Positions 1 to 7,855 of a stretch of 33,735 nt of DNA are shown piece after piece. The stretch's first letter is position 1, and every line of letters begins with the position of its first letter. Both the position numbers and the translations under genes were made by a program. The notes beneath the pieces are model-generated. The model searched no databases, was not told where the DNA came from, and saw only the letters and a list, made by a program, of their open reading frames with translations. The stretch covers positions 1 to 33,735 of the forward strand of contig DATJSJ010000257.1 in the NCBI GenBank assembly GCA_035504175.1, read 5' to 3'. The stretch comes from DATJSJ01 sp035504175. Its GTDB lineage: Bacteria; Pseudomonadota; Alphaproteobacteria; Acetobacterales; Acetobacteraceae.

Positions 1-398
1 GTGCCGTGGCCCGCGGCACCGAGCCAGCGATCCCGTGTGACCGGCTGGTCGGCGAGGCCAAGCACGATCTCGCCCTGGTGCGCGAGCGCGATCAGGCAGC
101 CGAACAGCGGCAGGCCGAGCAAAAAGTCCTTGGTGCCGTCGAGCGGATCGATGATCCAGACGAACTCGGCGCCGGCCCGCTCGGCGGGAAACTCCTCGCC
201 GATCACGCCCTGCTCCGGCAGGCGCCGGCGCAACAGGTCGCGCAGCGCCGCCTCCACCGCCCGGTCCACCTCGGTGACCGGCGAACCGTCGGCCTTGTCC
301 TCCACGCGGACGGGGCGACGGAACCGCTCGCGCAGCATGCCGCCGGCGAGATCGGCGGCGGTCTGCGCCACGGCGAGGAACTCCTTCGGGCACGTCAT
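1..398 (-). CDS. hisN: Inositol monophosphatase / HisN-type phosphatase, N-terminal 132 residues (gene runs off the left edge)
   Basis: Mg2+-dependent phosphatase of the inositol monophosphatase superfamily. In alphaproteobacteria this subtype is usually annotated as histidinol-phosphatase (histidine biosynthesis) or IMPase. Visible metal-site motifs are GEEF with Glu69 and DPLDGTKDF with Asp84 and Asp87. The sequence stops in WLGAAGHG just before the second metal motif region, so about half the enzyme (usual length about 260 aa) lies outside the window. The ATG at 398 is preceded by GGAGG seven bases upstream, which supports the start. Substrate (histidinol phosphate, inositol phosphate or CysQ-type PAP) cannot be settled from this fragment, so the symbol is tentative. 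Confidence 0.88.
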   Translation of the reverse strand, partial: MTCPKEFLAVAQTAADLAGGMLRERFRRPVRVEDKADGSPVTEVDRAVEAALRDLLRRRLPEQGVIGEEFPAERAGAEFVWIIDPLDGTKDFLLGLPLFGCLIALAHQGEIVLGLADQPVTRDRWLGAAGHG

Positions 399-521
399 CC
401 GACCGCCTCCCGCCTGTTCGCCCGCCGCCTGCCGGCGTGGCGGGCTTGCGACTTAGATCATCCCGCGGCTCCATCATAGCAGCGCTGCCGGTGGCCGGTG
501 TCGGGCGGCCACGCGGTCGGG

Positions 522-538
522 GTGATTGATGAAATCAC
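522..538. promoter_or_regulatory. Inverted repeat GTGATT-N5-AATCAC upstream of the DUF1127 gene
   Basis: Perfect 6-bp arms (522-527 and 533-538) separated by GATGA in the 308-base gap between the divergent phosphatase and DUF1127 genes. The geometry suits a dimeric regulator, but the arm spacing fits neither a CRP site (TGTGA-N6-TCACA) nor an FNR site (TTGAT-N4-ATCAA). The regulator is unknown. Confidence 0.3.
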
Positions 539-608
539 AATGAACTGGAGCACGATCCTGAGCCGGGCGGCGGCGCCCTGCGGCGGCCGGGCCACAGCCG
601 CCGGCGAA

Positions 609-625
609 TTGCTGCGTTGCAGCAA
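609..625. promoter_or_regulatory. Palindrome TTGCTGC-GTT-GCAGCAA, matching the PhaR-type CTGC-N3-GCAG pattern
   Basis: Perfect 7-bp arms around a 3-base centre, about 85 bases upstream of the DUF1127 start. The core CTGC-N3-GCAG (612-622) equals the operator pattern described for the polyhydroxyalkanoate regulator PhaR in Paracoccus and Rhodobacter. The A-run after it is on the wrong side for a terminator, so a protein-binding site is more likely. The link to PhaR is inference. Confidence 0.4.
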
Positions 626-633
626 AAAACGAT

Positions 634-661
634 TTGCAGCTCCGGGGAACAGCGCTATCTC
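634..661 (+). promoter_or_regulatory. Possible promoter of the DUF1127 gene
   Basis: A TTGCAG -35-like hexamer (634-639) and a TATCTC -10-like hexamer (656-661) are 16 bases apart, about 45 bases before the DUF1127 ATG and just after the PhaR-like palindrome. A match of this quality can arise by chance. Confidence 0.25.
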
Positions 662-706
662 TGGCAGTGGTTAGGGAGGGGCGTCCGCAACAACGGAGTC
701 ACCCCA

Positions 707-928
707 ATGACGAGTTCTGTTCTTCAGCCTTTCGTGCAGCCCTCCGCTGCGCCCTTCGGCGGCTTCGGCGAGCTGCGCCGGCGCTACCAGGACTGGGCGG
801 AACGCCGCCGCACCGTCCGCCGCATCGAGGCCGAGCTGTACTCGATGACCTCGCGCAACCTGGCCGATCTCGGCCTGACCCGCAGCGACATCCCCGACGT
901 GGCGCGCGGCCGCTTCCAGCGGTCGTGA
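707..928 (+). CDS. DUF1127 (YjiS-like) small protein
   Basis: A 73-aa basic protein with a C-terminal DUF1127 domain: aromatic and arginine-rich segment (RRRYQDWAERRR), then the typical LYSMTSRNLADLGLTRSDIP signature and a basic tail. Small DUF1127 proteins in alphaproteobacteria include RNA-binding, stress-induced regulators such as CcaF1 of Rhodobacter; the role of this one is unknown. The frame is open from 617, but GGAG at 695-698, eight bases before the ATG at 707, fixes the start. It is monocistronic, with two palindromes upstream and a strong stem-loop (946-967) just after the stop. Confidence 0.88.
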   Translation: MTSSVLQPFVQPSAAPFGGFGELRRRYQDWAERRRTVRRIEAELYSMTSRNLADLGLTRSDIPDVARGRFQRS

Positions 929-945
929 TGGCGCCGCGGTCCGCC

Positions 946-967
946 GCCCGGGCCTCCCGGCCCGGGC
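946..967. terminator. Stem-loop after the DUF1127 gene
   Basis: GCCCGGGCC, loop TCCC, GGCCCGGGC: nine perfect G:C-rich pairs starting 17 bases after the DUF1127 stop and ahead of the convergent DUF2075 gene. No T-run follows, so it is a weak intrinsic terminator at best. A smaller hairpin (AGGGG-N5-CCCCT, 983-997) follows and overlaps the stop codon of the convergent gene. Confidence 0.4.
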
Positions 968-995
968 GAGGCGGGCGCGGCAAGGGGCCAAACCC

Positions 996-2998
996 CTAAA
1001 GCAGGACCGGCGCCGCAATCGGCTGCGGCAAAGCTGGCGCCAGGGCCGGCACCCCGCACTCCGCCAGAAAGGCGGCGATGCGGTCGAGTTCCGCCGGCGG
1101 GCGGGTGGCATCCGCGGCATCGCCGCGCGGCACCCAGATGATCGTGCGATAGCGCGCCCGGGTGAGCAGCACGCGATAGGTGTTGAGTCGATTGCTGACC
1201 GGCTCCGGCGCCCGCAACCAGGTCCAGGCGGTGCCGCGGAAATCCCGCGCCGCCCAGCCGGATCGGCCGGGCGCCAGCACCAGATCCCCACCCCAGCACA
1301 GTCCGGCATGGTCGAGCTCCAGCCCCTGGCAGGAGAATTCGGTCGCGACGGTCTCGAGCGCGTCCGAGGCGCGCACATCCGGCCAGCGATCCAGGAACCA
1401 CCGCGCCACCGCCCCGGCATCCATGTGCGGCACGGCGACGCCGAGCCCCTCGGCACGCAGGCGCGCCGCCCCGGAACTCGCCAGCAGTCCCGCGCGGCGG
1501 GTGCCGCGACAGTCGTGGCGCAGCGCTTCGCGCATCGCCGGAAGGTCGCGCGTCAGCGCGAACGGGACCCCGCCGGCCTCGCGCGCGATTAACGCGGCCC
1601 GATCCGCCTCGCCGGCCAGCACCGCATCCACCCATTCACAGGCCCGGGCGCTGCGGATTGCCCGGACCGGGACGGCGAGGTGCAGATCCTCGACCACCTG
1701 CAAACCGGGCAGCGCCGGTAGCCGCTGCCGCGCATCCGTCGCGGCGAGCACCAGCGGCGAGGCAAAAACCTGCCAGCGTGGCCGAGCCGTGAGCGCCGCG
1801 CCCCATTCCGCGAGTCCGCCTTCGCCGGTGTGGATTTCCTGCCCGTTGCCGACCAGGCAGATGAGCGCCGCCCAGTCACCGTGCCGGCCCATGATGTCGA
1901 GCAGGTGTCCGGGCTCGGAATCGGTGAGCTGCACGCGTCGGTCCCGCGTCTTGGCAACCGCCCAGTCGCGTGACCAGCAGCGCTGCGCCTCGTCCACCAC
2001 CGCGACGCGCTCGGCGGGGCAGTCGCCGGTCGCGACGTGGTGGTCGCGGAACAGCGGCAGCGCCTGGATGGCGCTTTCCACCCGCTGGCGCGCCGCGCGC
2101 AGCATGCCGCGCTGGCCTCCGGCGGCGTCGCGCGCCAGCGCCTCTCGCAGCACGTGCACCAGCGTCGGATTGCCGGTCAGAAAGGTCGCCTGCCGGTCGC
2201 CCTCGCCGCCGAACGCGGCGTTCAGCCCGCAGAGCGTCTTGCCCGCGCCGGGGATGCCGGTGACGAACGCGGCGACGTGCCGGCGCTCCGCCCGCGCCAG
2301 GGCGATCGCGCGGCCGATCGCGTCGCGGGTGCGGGTGAGGTTCGGCACGTCCGCCCGCGCGGCGGCGATCTCCTCGACTCCGTGCCGCGCGTACAGCATC
2401 TGGGCCGCCTCGACGATGTCGGCACCGGCCGGTACGGCGCGCGCTCCCAGCTCAGCGGATCAAGCGGGACGCGAGGCGGCGGCAGGCGCTCGATCAACCC
2501 TGCCAGCAGTCCTGGCAGCGAATCCGCCGAGGCGCATTGAACGGCGCTGACGCCGGCGAGCAGCAGCGGCCAGGGCGCGGGCGGCGGCCGCGCGGCGCTC
2601 GCGACCAGGATCGGCACGATCGGGTGATGCCGGCTTGCGGCGTGGAAATCCTGCAGATCCAGCGCGTAATCCTCAACCTGTTCGCGTGCCGCGGAGTCGA
2701 ATCCGGTGGCGCCGATCTTGAACTCGAACACGAACACCGCACGGTCGGTAACCAGCACCACGTCGATCCGACGCCCCAGCCGCAGCAGCCCGTACTCCAG
2801 CAACACGCGCCAGTCGCGCTGCGCCGCGACCCTGGTGAGCACCGCCCGCAGCAGCGCGATCGAATCCGCCCATGCCCGGAGCTGCGCCGCCTGCGTCGTC
2901 GCGAACCGCGCCATCTGCGCGTGCGCGAGACGTGCCACCAGTGCGTCCGGATCCTCGCCGAGGAACGCGCCCACCGTGCCCGACCAGAAGGCGCTCAT
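996..2998 (-). pseudogene. PD-(D/E)xK nuclease fused to DUF2075 (Schlafen group 3-like) helicase, interrupted by a frameshift
   Basis: Two overlapping frames together make one family-length protein of about 667 aa. The 5' part (2998 to about 2417, 194 aa) carries a restriction-endonuclease-like fold: RRIDVVL with Asp79 and VFEFKIG with Glu92 and Lys94. The 3' part (in frame from about 2417 to 996) is the DUF2075 P-loop NTPase: Walker A GIPGAGKT, Walker B VVDEAQ, sensor-like VGNGQEI and a C-terminal YRVLLTRAR motif. The frames meet where the first reads APYRPVPT and the second IVEAAQMLYARHGVEEI. One missing base near 2418 (ACATC for ACCATC) restores the whole, and 2003 + 1 bases gives exactly 668 codons. 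Function in the family is nucleic-acid processing or possibly defence, not proven. If the shift is real, the downstream frame could restart only at the internal ATG 2399, giving 467 aa without the nuclease. Few other defects are visible, so the shift is recent or a sequencing error. Confidence 0.8.
2417..2423 (-). other. Inferred single-base deletion (frameshift site)
   Basis: On the minus strand the nuclease frame reads codons CCG-ACA-TCG here, while the helicase frame reads GAC-ATC-GTC. Inserting one C before ATC gives CCG-ACC-ATC-GTC (PTIV), joining both conserved halves without a stop. No slippery heptamer or stem-loop suggestive of programmed frameshifting is visible. Confidence 0.7.
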
Positions 2999-3196
2999 GC
3001 GGACTTGCGGCTGGCGGCGGGCAGGATCGGGACGAGCATGCAGGCACCTCCGGCCGCGAATCGCGCGGTGGGAGTGTTGCCCGGAATGGTAACTCCGGCG
3101 ATACCAACGGGCGGCGGCGCCTGCCGCGTGCTCGACCGAATGCAGAGGTGTTCCGCGTTCCGCAGCGCGGGCGATCACCCGCCGGGCTGCCGCCGC

Positions 3197-4357
3197 TTAG
3201 GCGTCCCCGTCGCGTCGGAACGGCGACAGCGTCGCCAGCTCCTCCATCTCCGCCAGCACCGCCGGCCGCTCCTCGTCGAGGAAGCGTTCGACGGCGCGAC
3301 GCAGCCCGCCATGCGCGATCCAGTGCGCCGAATAGGTCGGTTGCGGCAGGTAGCCGCGCTGGATCTTGTGCTGGCCCTGCGCCCCGGCCTCGACCCGGGC
3401 CAGGCCGTGCGCGATCGCGAAATCGATCGCGCGGTAATAGCAAAGCTCGAAATGCAGGAACGGCCAGTCGCCCTTGCAGCCCCAGTTGCGGCCGTAGAGC
3501 GTGTCATGCCCGATCAGGTTCAGCGCGCCGGCGACCGGCTTGTCGTCATGCTCGGCCAGCATCAGCACCACGCGGTCGCCGAGCCGCTCCGCCAGCAGCG
3601 AAAAAAAGCCGCGGGTGAGGTACGCCGAGCCCCATTTGCGGTCCACGGTCGAGGTGTAGAAGCGATAGAACGCGTCCCATTCCCGCCGCGTGATCTCCGG
3701 TCCGCGCAGCGTGCGAAATACGAGGCCGGTCGCTTGCGCGTCGCGCCGCTCGCGCCGCAGCGTCTTGCGCTTGCGCGAGGCGAGCGCCTCGAGGAAGGCG
3801 TCGAAACTGTCGTAGCCGTCGTTCTCCCAGTGGAACTGCATGCCGAGCCGCTGCAGCCAGCCGGTCTCGCCCAGCGCCTGCCATTCCGCCTCGCGGCAGA
3901 AGGTGACGTGCACGGAGGAAAGATCGAGTTCGCGGCAAGCCTGTGCCAGCGCCGCGCCGAGCGTCGCCGCCAGCCCGGGGGTGGCCGCGCGCATGAGCAG
4001 CCGCGGTCCCGGCACCGGGCTGAACGGCACCGCCACTTGCAGCTTCGGGTAATACGCGCCGCCGGCGCGCTCGAAAGCATGCGCCCAGCCGTGGTCGAAC
4101 ACGTACTCGCCGTAGCTGTGCGACTTCGCATACATCGGCGCGACCGCGACCAGCCGGTTGCAGCCGTCGCGCAGCGCCGCGTGCTGCGGCAGCCAACCGG
4201 TGCGCGGCCCGGCCGAACCGCTCTCCTCCAAGGCCGAGAGGAAGGCGTGGCTGACGAACGGGTTGCCCTCGCCGGCGCAGGCATCCCATTCCGCCGCGGG
4301 GATCTCGCCGATCGTCGCGTGCAGCCGCAGGGTCAGGGACGGGGCACCGTCGGGCAT
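3197..4357 (-). CDS. GNAT-superfamily protein, COG3146/DUF482 ('peptidogalycan biosynthesis') type
   Basis: A 386-aa cytoplasmic protein, the usual length of the family. Recognisable segments are NPFVSHAFLSALEESGS near residue 32, the basic RKRKTLRRERR stretch in the middle, FYRFYTSTVDRKWGSAYLT, then GRNWGC and FHFELCYYRAIDFAIAHGL followed by EAGAQGQHKIQRGY. These match the two-domain FemAB/GNAT-like fold of COG3146. The substrate is unknown; the 'peptidogalycan' label is historical. It is the first of three minus-strand genes in map order and lies 78 bases downstream of ridA, so co-transcription is possible. The start ATG at 4357 aligns with the family N-terminus. Confidence 0.85.
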   Translation of the reverse strand: MPDGAPSLTLRLHATIGEIPAAEWDACAGEGNPFVSHAFLSALEESGSAGPRTGWLPQHAALRDGCNRLVAVAPMYAKSHSYGEYVFDHGWAHAFERAGGAYYPKLQVAVPFSPVPGPRLLMRAATPGLAATLGAALAQACRELDLSSVHVTFCREAEWQALGETGWLQRLGMQFHWENDGYDSFDAFLEALASRKRKTLRRERRDAQATGLVFRTLRGPEITRREWDAFYRFYTSTVDRKWGSAYLTRGFFSLLAERLGDRVVLMLAEHDDKPVAGALNLIGHDTLYGRNWGCKGDWPFLHFELCYYRAIDFAIAHGLARVEAGAQGQHKIQRGYLPQPTYSAHWIAHGGLRRAVERFLDEERPAVLAEMEELATLSPFRRDGDA

Positions 4358-4435
4358 TGCAGTGCAATATGGCGGTCCGTGCGGCCAGGGGAAGCCCGGA
4401 GAGGGAAGCCCGGGGCGGCAACCGCCCGGCGACGG

Positions 4436-4912
4436 TCAGCCGAGGCTGATCTCGAACATCCCCTCGACCTCGACCGTCGCATCGCCCGGCAGCGAGGGCA
4501 CGCCGACCGTGCTGCGGGCGTGGCGACCCGCCTCGCCGAACACCGCCACCGCCAGGTCGGAGGCGCCGTTCATCACCTGCGCCTGCTGCGTGAACTCGGG
4601 CGTGCAGGCGATGAAGCCGCCGAGGCGCAGCACGCGCTGCACCCGATCCAGCCGGCCGCCGCAGGCGACGCGCAGTTGCGCCAGCAGGTTGATGACGCAA
4701 ATCCGAGCGGCCTCCTGCCCCTGCTCGATCGAAACGCCCGCGCCGAGCTTGCCGGTGACCGCGATGCGCCCGTCCACCAGCGGGATCTGACCGGAAATCA
4801 CCACCAGCGGGCCGGCGACGGTGAAGGGCAGGTAGTTGGCGACCGGGGCCGGCGGCGCCGGCAGGCTGATGCCGAGCGCCGCCAGCCGGTCCGCAATGCT
4901 TCCGGCCGTCAT
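4436..4912 (-). CDS. ridA: RidA family (YjgF/YER057c/UK114) enamine/imine deaminase-like protein
   Basis: A 158-aa protein of the longer RidA subfamily (about 150 aa). RidA trimers hydrolyse reactive 2-aminoacrylate and related imines made by PLP enzymes. Visible here are GPLVVISGQIPLVDG, the central CVINLLAQLRVACGG helix and the C-terminal HARSTVGVPSLPGDATVEVE. That last segment contains the arginine that binds the carboxylate in active RidA proteins and the following VPSLP loop. The ATG overlaps the stop of the upstream TSCPD gene by four bases (ATGA), so its translation is probably coupled to that gene. Actual deaminase activity is inferred from the conserved Arg only. Confidence 0.9.
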   Translation of the reverse strand: MTAGSIADRLAALGISLPAPPAPVANYLPFTVAGPLVVISGQIPLVDGRIAVTGKLGAGVSIEQGQEAARICVINLLAQLRVACGGRLDRVQRVLRLGGFIACTPEFTQQAQVMNGASDLAVAVFGEAGRHARSTVGVPSLPGDATVEVEGMFEISLG

Positions 4913-6435
4913 CCGCTCTGTCCCCCGACCAGTCGCAGCGCCTGCCGGCGCGCCCGCGGCGAATTCGTGCCGTCGCGCATCGCCGGGGGCAGATCCATCG
5001 GCAGCAGCGGGCTGTCCGCCCCGATTGCGGGTTCGATCGCCGCCGCATCGTCCGTTGCCGCGGCGAGGTCATGCCGGCCGAGATAGTTCGCCGCCAGGTG
5101 GCGGAACACGTAATCGAGCGGCGAGCTCGCCTGCGGCACCGCCGGGTCGCCCTCGACCGCGCCCCCCGGGCCGAAGCGGGTGCGGGCGAAGGCGGCGACG
5201 AATTCCTCGAGCGGCACACCGTATTGCAGGCCAAGGCTGACCGCGGCGGCGAAGCAATCGGTGAGCGCGCGGAAGCCCGGCGCCTCGCGCGACAGCGCGA
5301 TCGAGATCTCGCCGAGCCGCCCGTCCTCGTACTCGCCGGTGCGCAGGAACAGCCGATGGCCGCCGATCACCGCGCGCTGCGTGTAGCCGGCTCGCCGGGC
5401 CGGCAGGTCGCGGCGGCGCTGCAGGGGTGGCGCCGGCAGCCGCTCCGGCAGGGACGGCATGGCGTGAAGATAGGGTGCGACGGCGCCCTGCATCGCGCCA
5501 TGCGCCGCGCCGGAGGCAACCGGCAGCGGGTTGCCGCCGCTGAGCGCCAGCGCGAGTGCGGCCTCCGCCGTCAGGCCGCGCGCCGCGAGATAGGCGCGGG
5601 CGGCGCGGGTCAGCCGTCCCTCGGCGTCGAGCGGCGAGAAGGCCGGCGCGATGCCGGAGGTCTCGATGCCGAGCAGCGCCTCGGCCGGATCGGGCGGCAG
5701 GATGGCGGTGGTGCCCTGACGCGGACCGGCCGCGGCGAAAGGGAGCTGCGGCGTGCCGCGGGCGATTGCGTGCGCTTCGCGCGCGGCGGCGGCGAGACCC
5801 GGGACGGCGCAGCCGGCGGGCGGTGCCGGCCAATCGCCGCATTCCGCGAGCGTCGCATCGACCCGGCCGCGCAGCAGCGCCGCGAGGCACGCGGCGATGT
5901 CGCGCGAGCCCGGCCCGTCATAGTCGAGACCGAGCCGGGCCAGCAGCCCGGCCAGGTCGCTCATCGCCACGGCGAGGCGCGGCGCGGTCGGACAGGCCAG
6001 TGCCAAAGCCGCGGCGGCGGTCTCCGCCGCCTCGATGAAGCCGGGCAGGTCGAAGCCCAGCGTCGGGTCGTGGAACGCGGCAAGGTTGAGCACGAAGCCG
6101 GGCACCACGCCGGGCGCCAGCGTCTGCCGCCAGAGCGGCGCGGTCGCCGCGCCGCGCCGCTGCAGCAGCATCGCATGCAGCCGGTCGCCGACCGGCGCCC
6201 TGCCGCCCGGATCGGCGCCGGCACCGCGCGCCCGGAGCGCGATCGGACCGATCCATTGGTCCGCGGTCGCGACCAGCGACGCCGGACCGGTGCCGCCGGC
6301 GAGCTGGGCCAGCGCCTCGGCGGCGGCGGCGCCCCAGGAGGCGGGCAAGGTCACCGGCCGCGGCGGGGCGTCGGCATCGGTTCCGGCCTGCGCGCGCCGC
6401 ATGCGCACGCCCTGCCAGATGCGATTGTTGCTCAT
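4909..6435 (-). CDS. Stand-alone TSCPD-domain protein related to B12-dependent ribonucleotide reductase (NrdJ)
   Basis: A 508-aa protein. Its last ~200 residues are close to the NrdJ C-terminus: LPARRAGYTQRAVIGG, LFLRTGEYEDGRLGEI, the FAAAVSLGLQYGVPLEEFV helix and PLDYVFRHLAANYLGRHDLA. The middle (FVLNLAAFHDPTLGFDLPGF, then GIETSGIAPAFSPL) resembles parts of the NrdJ barrel. I see no NPCSE-like active-site loop, no CxxC and no N-terminal adenosylcobalamin module, and NrdJ itself is usually well over 700 aa. It therefore looks like a catalytically dead or repurposed RNR relative, seen also in other alphaproteobacteria. The frame is open upstream to 6660, but the ATG at 6435 (MSNNRIWQGV) is the plausible start. 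Its stop overlaps the ridA start. Confidence 0.8.
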   Translation of the reverse strand: MSNNRIWQGVRMRRAQAGTDADAPPRPVTLPASWGAAAAEALAQLAGGTGPASLVATADQWIGPIALRARGAGADPGGRAPVGDRLHAMLLQRRGAATAPLWRQTLAPGVVPGFVLNLAAFHDPTLGFDLPGFIEAAETAAAALALACPTAPRLAVAMSDLAGLLARLGLDYDGPGSRDIAACLAALLRGRVDATLAECGDWPAPPAGCAVPGLAAAAREAHAIARGTPQLPFAAAGPRQGTTAILPPDPAEALLGIETSGIAPAFSPLDAEGRLTRAARAYLAARGLTAEAALALALSGGNPLPVASGAAHGAMQGAVAPYLHAMPSLPERLPAPPLQRRRDLPARRAGYTQRAVIGGHRLFLRTGEYEDGRLGEISIALSREAPGFRALTDCFAAAVSLGLQYGVPLEEFVAAFARTRFGPGGAVEGDPAVPQASSPLDYVFRHLAANYLGRHDLAAATDDAAAIEPAIGADSPLLPMDLPPAMRDGTNSPRARRQALRLVGGQSG

Positions 6436-6501
6436 GCACCCGAGTCTACCCACCGTACCCAGGCCCCGGAAGCGCATTTCGTGGTGCAACCCGGGGACAA
6501 A

Positions 6502-6527
6502 CCACAAATCCTGGGGATGAATTGTGG
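6502..6527. promoter_or_regulatory. Inverted repeat between divergent TSCPD and NDUFA12 genes
   Basis: CCACAA (6502-6507) and TTGTGG (6522-6527) are perfect 6-bp arms around a 14-base centre that itself holds ATCC and GGAT. The site sits in the 151-base divergent gap and could serve either promoter. No regulator can be named. Confidence 0.3.
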
Positions 6528-6586
6528 ACGAGCGGTGGAAGCCGGGGGCAATGGACCGTGCCGCCGGGCTTTCGTATACCGGCGCA

Positions 6587-6946
6587 ATGACCACGATCGG
6601 GACGCGTCTCTTCACCTGGCTGCACGGCAGGCGGGTCGGCCGCGATGCAGTCGGGAACATCTATTACGAGGAGCGTCGCGCCCGGGCGGGCCGCCGGCGC
6701 CGTCGCTGGGTGATCTACCGCCGCGCGGTGGAGGCGAGCGAGGTGCCGCCGGAATGGCACGCCTGGCTGCACTACACGACCGACGCGCCGCTGCCGGAGA
6801 CCGGGCGCCGGCCCTGGCAGAAGCCGCATGTCCCGAATGCGACCGGCACGCCCGAGAGCTATCGGCCGCCCGGCCACGACTATCAGGGCGGCCGGCGCAC
6901 GCCGGCCACCGGCGATTACGAGGCGTGGACACCGGCCGGAGAGTAG
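6587..6946 (+). CDS. NADH:ubiquinone oxidoreductase subunit NDUFA12 family
   Basis: A 119-aa homologue of the complex I accessory subunit NDUFA12 (B17.2), typical of alphaproteobacteria and mitochondria. Signature segments are LFTWLHGRRVGRDAVGNIYYEER near the N-terminus, RRRWVIYRRAVEASEVPPEWHAWLHYTTD in the middle and a C-terminal RRPWQKPHVPNATGTPESYRPPG. It has no membrane segment and is expected to dock on the matrix-side/cytoplasmic arm of complex I. The frame is open from 6524, but the ATG at 6587 gives the conserved MTTIGTRLFTW start. No other complex I genes are nearby, as is common for this subunit. Confidence 0.92.
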   Translation: MTTIGTRLFTWLHGRRVGRDAVGNIYYEERRARAGRRRRRWVIYRRAVEASEVPPEWHAWLHYTTDAPLPETGRRPWQKPHVPNATGTPESYRPPGHDYQGGRRTPATGDYEAWTPAGE

Positions 6947-7083
6947 CGACGGCGCGGCGCGATGCCGTATGGCCGTGCAGCCGCAGCGATCCGCCACCAC
7001 ATGCCGATCGGGCGCGCTCCGGCTTGGTGGGGGGTGACTGACAGCGCGGCTGCCGGGCGACGGTACCGCCAGGACGGAGAAGC

Positions 7084-7626
7084 ATGGCGCGACGCAGCAT
7101 CACCGAAGTGACGGCGGGGGCGGCGGTGCTGGTCGTGGCCGCCGGGTTTCTCGCCTACGCGGTCGCCAACACCGGACGCAGCGAGCATGGCGGCTACACG
7201 CTGCATGCGGCATTCGACCGCATCGACGGGCTGGATGTCGGGTCGAATGTGCGGCTGGCCGGCGTGACGGTCGGCAGCGTCACGAGCATGCGGGTGGATC
7301 CCAAGACGTACCTTGCCGATGTCAGCTTCACCGTCGCGGATGCGATCCGGCTGCCCAAGGACACCAGCGCCTCGGTCAACAGCGAGAGCCTGCTCGGCGG
7401 CAAGTATCTTGGGCTGGTGCCGGGCGGCGATACTGAGATGATCCCGCCCGGCGGCGAGATCACCGTCACCCAGCCCTCGGTCAGCCTCGAGGATCTGCTC
7501 GGTAAGTTCATCTTCAACGTCACCGACCTGGTCAACGCGATCAAGACGCAGAACGGCACCGGCGGCAGCCCGGGCGGCAACGCGGGCAGCCAGGGTGGTG
7601 GCGGCGCGCTGGCGCCGTTGAAGTAG
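7084..7626 (+). CDS. mlaD: Outer-membrane lipid asymmetry protein MlaD (MCE domain)
   Basis: A 180-aa inner-membrane-anchored periplasmic protein with one transmembrane segment (about residues 9-28) and one MCE domain (about 38-116; motifs GLDVGSNVRLAGVTVGSV and NSESLLGGKYLGLVPGG). MlaD hexamers shuttle phospholipids with the MlaFEB ABC complex. The C-terminus is a short helix (DLVNAIKTQ) followed by a Gly-rich tail. GGAG lies just upstream of the ATG. The permease, ATPase and MlaC genes are not in the window, so this mlaD is separated from its partners. It is followed within five bases by a 74-aa gene and then DUF2155. Confidence 0.92.
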   Translation: MARRSITEVTAGAAVLVVAAGFLAYAVANTGRSEHGGYTLHAAFDRIDGLDVGSNVRLAGVTVGSVTSMRVDPKTYLADVSFTVADAIRLPKDTSASVNSESLLGGKYLGLVPGGDTEMIPPGGEITVTQPSVSLEDLLGKFIFNVTDLVNAIKTQNGTGGSPGGNAGSQGGGGALAPLK

Positions 7627-7630
7627 CGCC

Positions 7631-7855
7631 ATGCCGGTGCCGACCCCGCCCGCCCGCTGGCCGCAATCCGACGGCACCCCGGTCTCCTGCCGGGAGAAGG
7701 TCATGGTGCTGGAGGAGAACTATGCCGAACTCGCCCAGGCGCTGCAGGACGCGTTCGAGGACGCCGTCCTGATCGGCGTCGACGAGGCGGCGATGCGGGA
7801 GATCCTGACCGGGCTCGTTGCGCAGTTGCGGAGCCCCCGGCTGACCTCATCGTGA
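7631..7855 (+). CDS. Small conserved-looking protein of unknown function between mlaD and DUF2155
   Basis: A 74-aa, probably cytoplasmic protein with no signal or membrane segment. A short N-terminal WPQSDGTPVSCREKV segment leads into an acidic helix (VLEENYAELAQALQDAFEDAVLIGVDEAAM) and an amphipathic C-terminal helix. It starts four bases after mlaD and its stop overlaps the DUF2155 ATG (TGATG), so it belongs to the operon. A second possible start is ATG 7703, which has GGAG six bases upstream and would give 50 aa. I chose 7631 because the WPQSDGTPVSC region looks like protein-coding, family-conserved sequence. The function is unknown. Confidence 0.7.
   Translation: MPVPTPPARWPQSDGTPVSCREKVMVLEENYAELAQALQDAFEDAVLIGVDEAAMREILTGLVAQLRSPRLTSS

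Noticed and set aside
522..538. CRP or FNR binding site reading of the GTGATT/AATCAC repeat
   Set aside because: The distance between half-sites is too long for CRP and the half-sites and spacing do not fit FNR; kept only as an unassigned inverted repeat.
617..706. N-terminal extension of the DUF1127 protein
   Set aside because: The extension covers the promoter-like region and has no Shine-Dalgarno sequence; ATG 707 has GGAG at ideal spacing.
2537..5086. 849-codon open frame on the plus strand
   Set aside because: It is antisense to the DUF2075, COG3146 and RidA genes, is rich in Arg/Ala/Gly, and has no domain or ribosome binding site; typical of GC-rich shadow frames.
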